Below are positions 61,031 through 64,000 of a stretch of DNA of 64,000 bases, piece by piece. Made by a program: the position numbers and the translations under genes. The stretch covers positions 408,533,034-408,597,033 of the forward strand of contig OV050030.1 of assembly GCA_920105625.2 (NCBI GenBank), given 5' to 3'. Position 1 is the first letter of the stretch. Every line of letters begins with the position of its first letter. Origin of the DNA: Clusia tigrina (taxonomy: Eukaryota > Arthropoda > Insecta > Diptera > Clusiidae). Below the pieces are notes generated by a model that ran no database searches, was not told the origin of the DNA, and saw only the letters and a list, made by a program, of their open reading frames with translations.

Positions 61031-63599
61031 CATGAAGGATCTATTTCACTGTGAAGATGTTTGAAACGTCATCAGTCTCTCAGTTCCTCCTTAAAGGAAA
61101 TCAAGAATTCTGTTCATCATCTCCTCCTTAGACACTTCCATCAGAAGGTCTTGGCGTTCTTGATTGCAAACGGATATTTAGTTGCTTTATATTCCAGTTA
61201 AGTAAATCTCATAGTAGTTTTATAAGATGCTAGTTAGGACTTTCAACTGTCCATCGATTTCCACACACGGAATACCAACCAAATAAATAATAATCGAATC
61301 AATGACCTCATAAATGTCGTTCATCTTCTCCTCCATATAGAGCTTAATTGGAAATCTTGGGTACTCTTTTTTAATGACGGATATTCATACGAGTTGTACG
61401 AGTAATATTATTAACTGACCTCTCAGGGCAATCATAGAAAGGCGCGACAACTTTTCTTCGATTTCCTCACATGAAATACAAACCCTAAATAATAAATATC
61501 AAAACATTGATCGAATGTGGTTTTTTCGATATCTGCGAAAAATCTTCTAGATCCAACAAGTATCAAAAGAAAATTTATTGATAGATCTGTCTGAAATAGT
61601 GGGAAGTGCCGATTGGCTGATGCAGGAGAAGTCGGTTAAATGCATTACTTGTACTACGCGTCGATTATCCGTCTTTCAAAAAGAGTAGCCAAGCCTTCCA
61701 ATTGAGGTCAGTTAAATGTGAAACTACGAACTTTTTGGCACTCGTTCCCTCAGTCTTCAATCACCAATTCTTATCATACACAATTTGTATGAATATTTAA
61801 AAGAACATTTTCCTCAGAGCTTCACCAAAAACTATTCACGATACTTCTTATAACAGTGAGCAATATCACCAATGAACCTAAAGAGTGAGCTAGGATTCTG
61901 AACTGAGTTTACGCAATGAATCGCATCATTGGCCTATCATTGAGGTATCTCAATCATGTCAAACATGTCAGCTCATATACAGCCAGTTGCATAAATTATT
62001 CAAAAATTGTACCCGCAGTTGCGCTACAATTGCCACAAAATTTCTCAGAGAAGACATATCAGATAACACAATCGAAACTTTTCCTCTATCTGTAAAGGCC
62101 ACAATACATGAAAAGTTAGGTTTGCAGGCCTCGCGTTCATCGAAGCGTACCGTTTGAGCTGTCGAAAGACACGTTGTGCTTACATCAAATTCATGGGCTG
62201 CACTTGTTTTCCAAGTATCTCTCCGTAGATGCTTCGAAAGAGTTCATGTCGCTGAATTTTCATGTATCGCGAAAGCTCATGCTTGATGCGTGCAGTTTAT
62301 GTGGAGACTTCCATAGGAAAGCATGGACTCATTATTAAACATCGGTCGTACTCTTTATGTGTTGTAGCTTAAACAGTGTTGGTATGAGGAACGAATTGAA
62401 CACCATCGTCATTGATAAATTACCGTTCATGTAGTCCGAGTGTATTATGGTGATTCTTACTACATTTTTGTAATGGTACTTTTCCTAGGAGCTAACCCGC
62501 CAATTATCAATATTTTTCGACAATCAATCTACGTTAGTTGTTAATCCCTTAAATACCGATAAAAAATCATGCTGGAACACTACAAAAATTGTAAAGTTAT
62601 TGAGTAATGTATAATTTGGGAATATTGTATATAATACCTTTCTTCGATTAGCCATCGTCACTGATAATTTACTACATATTTATAATTTACCACATAACCC
62701 GACCAATGTTATATATACTCGTATAAAGGATGATGCATGATAGCCCTCTAATTTTAAGACCACTTTTAAGTCACGTGTCTTTCAGCTATTTAGTTATCAT
62801 TGCGAACATCACCGAAATAATTTCAGCATATTAATGGTTTTTTAACTATTGCAACCCACCAGTTCGGCATCTCAGATATTCTGGATACACTTCCCATACT
62901 CTTTTGGAAATATCTGTCAAATATATAGTAATACACATATTCGAATACTATAGATCGGATCAAGGGAATGTAAAAACGATTCCAAAGATCTCTTTGTGCT
63001 TTCAAAGCATACGTCAAAAATATTTATTGAGGAATATCCTGAGCAAATTTATGCTTGGTTGAAAATTTACGCTCGGCTTCTTGGTCTTTTTAGTCTTTAG
63101 AGCATCAATATTTCGTTATAGCTGATGACCTGTGTCACAAATATGGCATTTCTATGGCTACTCGCATCATCACCATCCAATTGTAAGCCTGAGTATACAT
63201 TGAAGAGAAGAGAAAGTAAAGGAATAACGAAATCATCAGAAAGAAATTCTATGGCGAATTATGTCATTTGACAAAATCTGAAGAAGATATTCTAATTGAA
63301 ATCCACCACCAATCTAGTAAAGATCCATCATGAGAATCAATATTACTAAATACCTCTTGGCCCTTCAGTGTAACAGGACGGGGATTCTTTGTAATTCACA
63401 TATTCCTTATGGATATATAGAAATATGTAACATTGAACCCTGAGAGCGATGACTGGAAGTGAAAGCCACTCCAGGTGCTTTCAAACATAGGAGTAACAAA
63501 GTAAACTTCCCAGTTCGTCGCATAAGAAGCACTTAACAAGTATCTAATTACTTGTGCGCCGAAGAACTGCAACCAAATTGGACTGCGAAAAGGCAACCA
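61031..63599. other. Gene desert
   Basis: AT-rich DNA with no recognisable gene or repeat. Short frames (62823-63017, 63396-63596, both minus) have no domain. Confidence 0.4.
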
Positions 63600-64000
63600 A
63601 AGTGCCCAACAGTATCATTAACAAAAACAAGGGGGAAAGACATGCTCTACACAAGTAACCAGAAATGAGCAGAAGGTAGGAAACGCAGAAAAGACTGGAA
63701 TGGAAAAAGTATTAATGGCGCAGTGGGGCTGCTGCAGTAATACTCGTACTCCAGCCAATTACCGCAAAAAGCCAAATTATTTGCTACCAAAAAAGCGTTC
63801 CCGACGCCGCCAGTCACGGCTGCGCTGTTGGCGAGTACGCCAAATTACACTGACGCCGAGTCTTCTCATTGGTCTATTTGACAATGGTGTGCGGAGGGGT
63901 CCGCCAGAAACACAAATGGCAGCAGTATCCGCAGCAGTGGTAGGAGCAACGCCAGTCGCAGCTAAGGTCGCTCGGTTTGTGTTCTTAATGACTTTTGGCT
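63600..64000. other. Higher-complexity block at right edge
   Basis: GC-richer sequence with cagtcacggctgcgctgttgg and gcagcagtatccgcagcagtgg. It may be the start of another island or gene region continuing beyond the window; no frame can be supported. Confidence 0.25.

Overview
This window is non-coding-rich, AT-rich, intron-containing insect DNA. It most likely comes from a higher dipteran, and the transposon families suggest a tephritid-like fruit fly. The main evidence is one long intact ORF that is clearly the dipteran Golgi kinase Four-jointed, two short three-exon DUF1091 secreted-protein genes with GT-AG introns, insect-type non-LTR retrotransposons, and many CAA/CAG-rich and microsatellite tracts. 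There is no bacterial-style gene packing. The species is an inference.

Left part (1-14 kb): two same-strand, structurally identical DUF1091 genes (864-2043 and 12534-13383), and a decayed exon of a third paralogue (about 11754-11863), form a small tandem cluster split by transposons. Between them lies a nested stack. An old minus-strand LINE (family B, 10.1 kb down to about 3.05 kb) was interrupted by a full-length LINE A (3108-8635) with two intact ORFs, a 14-bp target-site duplication (TSD) and a TAA-repeat tail. It was also hit by a 5'-truncated second copy of LINE A (9398-9923) with its own 13-bp TSD.

Middle (14-30 kb): gene-poor DNA leading to four-jointed (25021-27210, + strand, no intron in the CDS). 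A CAA-rich leader of up to about 1.9 kb lies upstream. Four-jointed is a type II membrane kinase of the Golgi that phosphorylates Fat and Dachsous cadherin domains in planar polarity and growth control. It is the only large host gene in the window.

Right part (28-64 kb): no convincing host protein gene. It holds fragments of at least six further LINE insertions, a tRNA-derived SINE with a perfect 13-bp TSD, a 200-bp inverted-repeat element, a foldback of nearly 100 bp per arm, a degenerate 65-bp minisatellite over 1.3 kb, a 100-bp TA run, several 2-4 copy tandem repeats, and a roughly 1.9-kb one-strand pyrimidine tract. Scattered islands of higher-complexity, CA/GCA-rich sequence could be regulatory DNA, possibly for four-jointed, but that is inference only.
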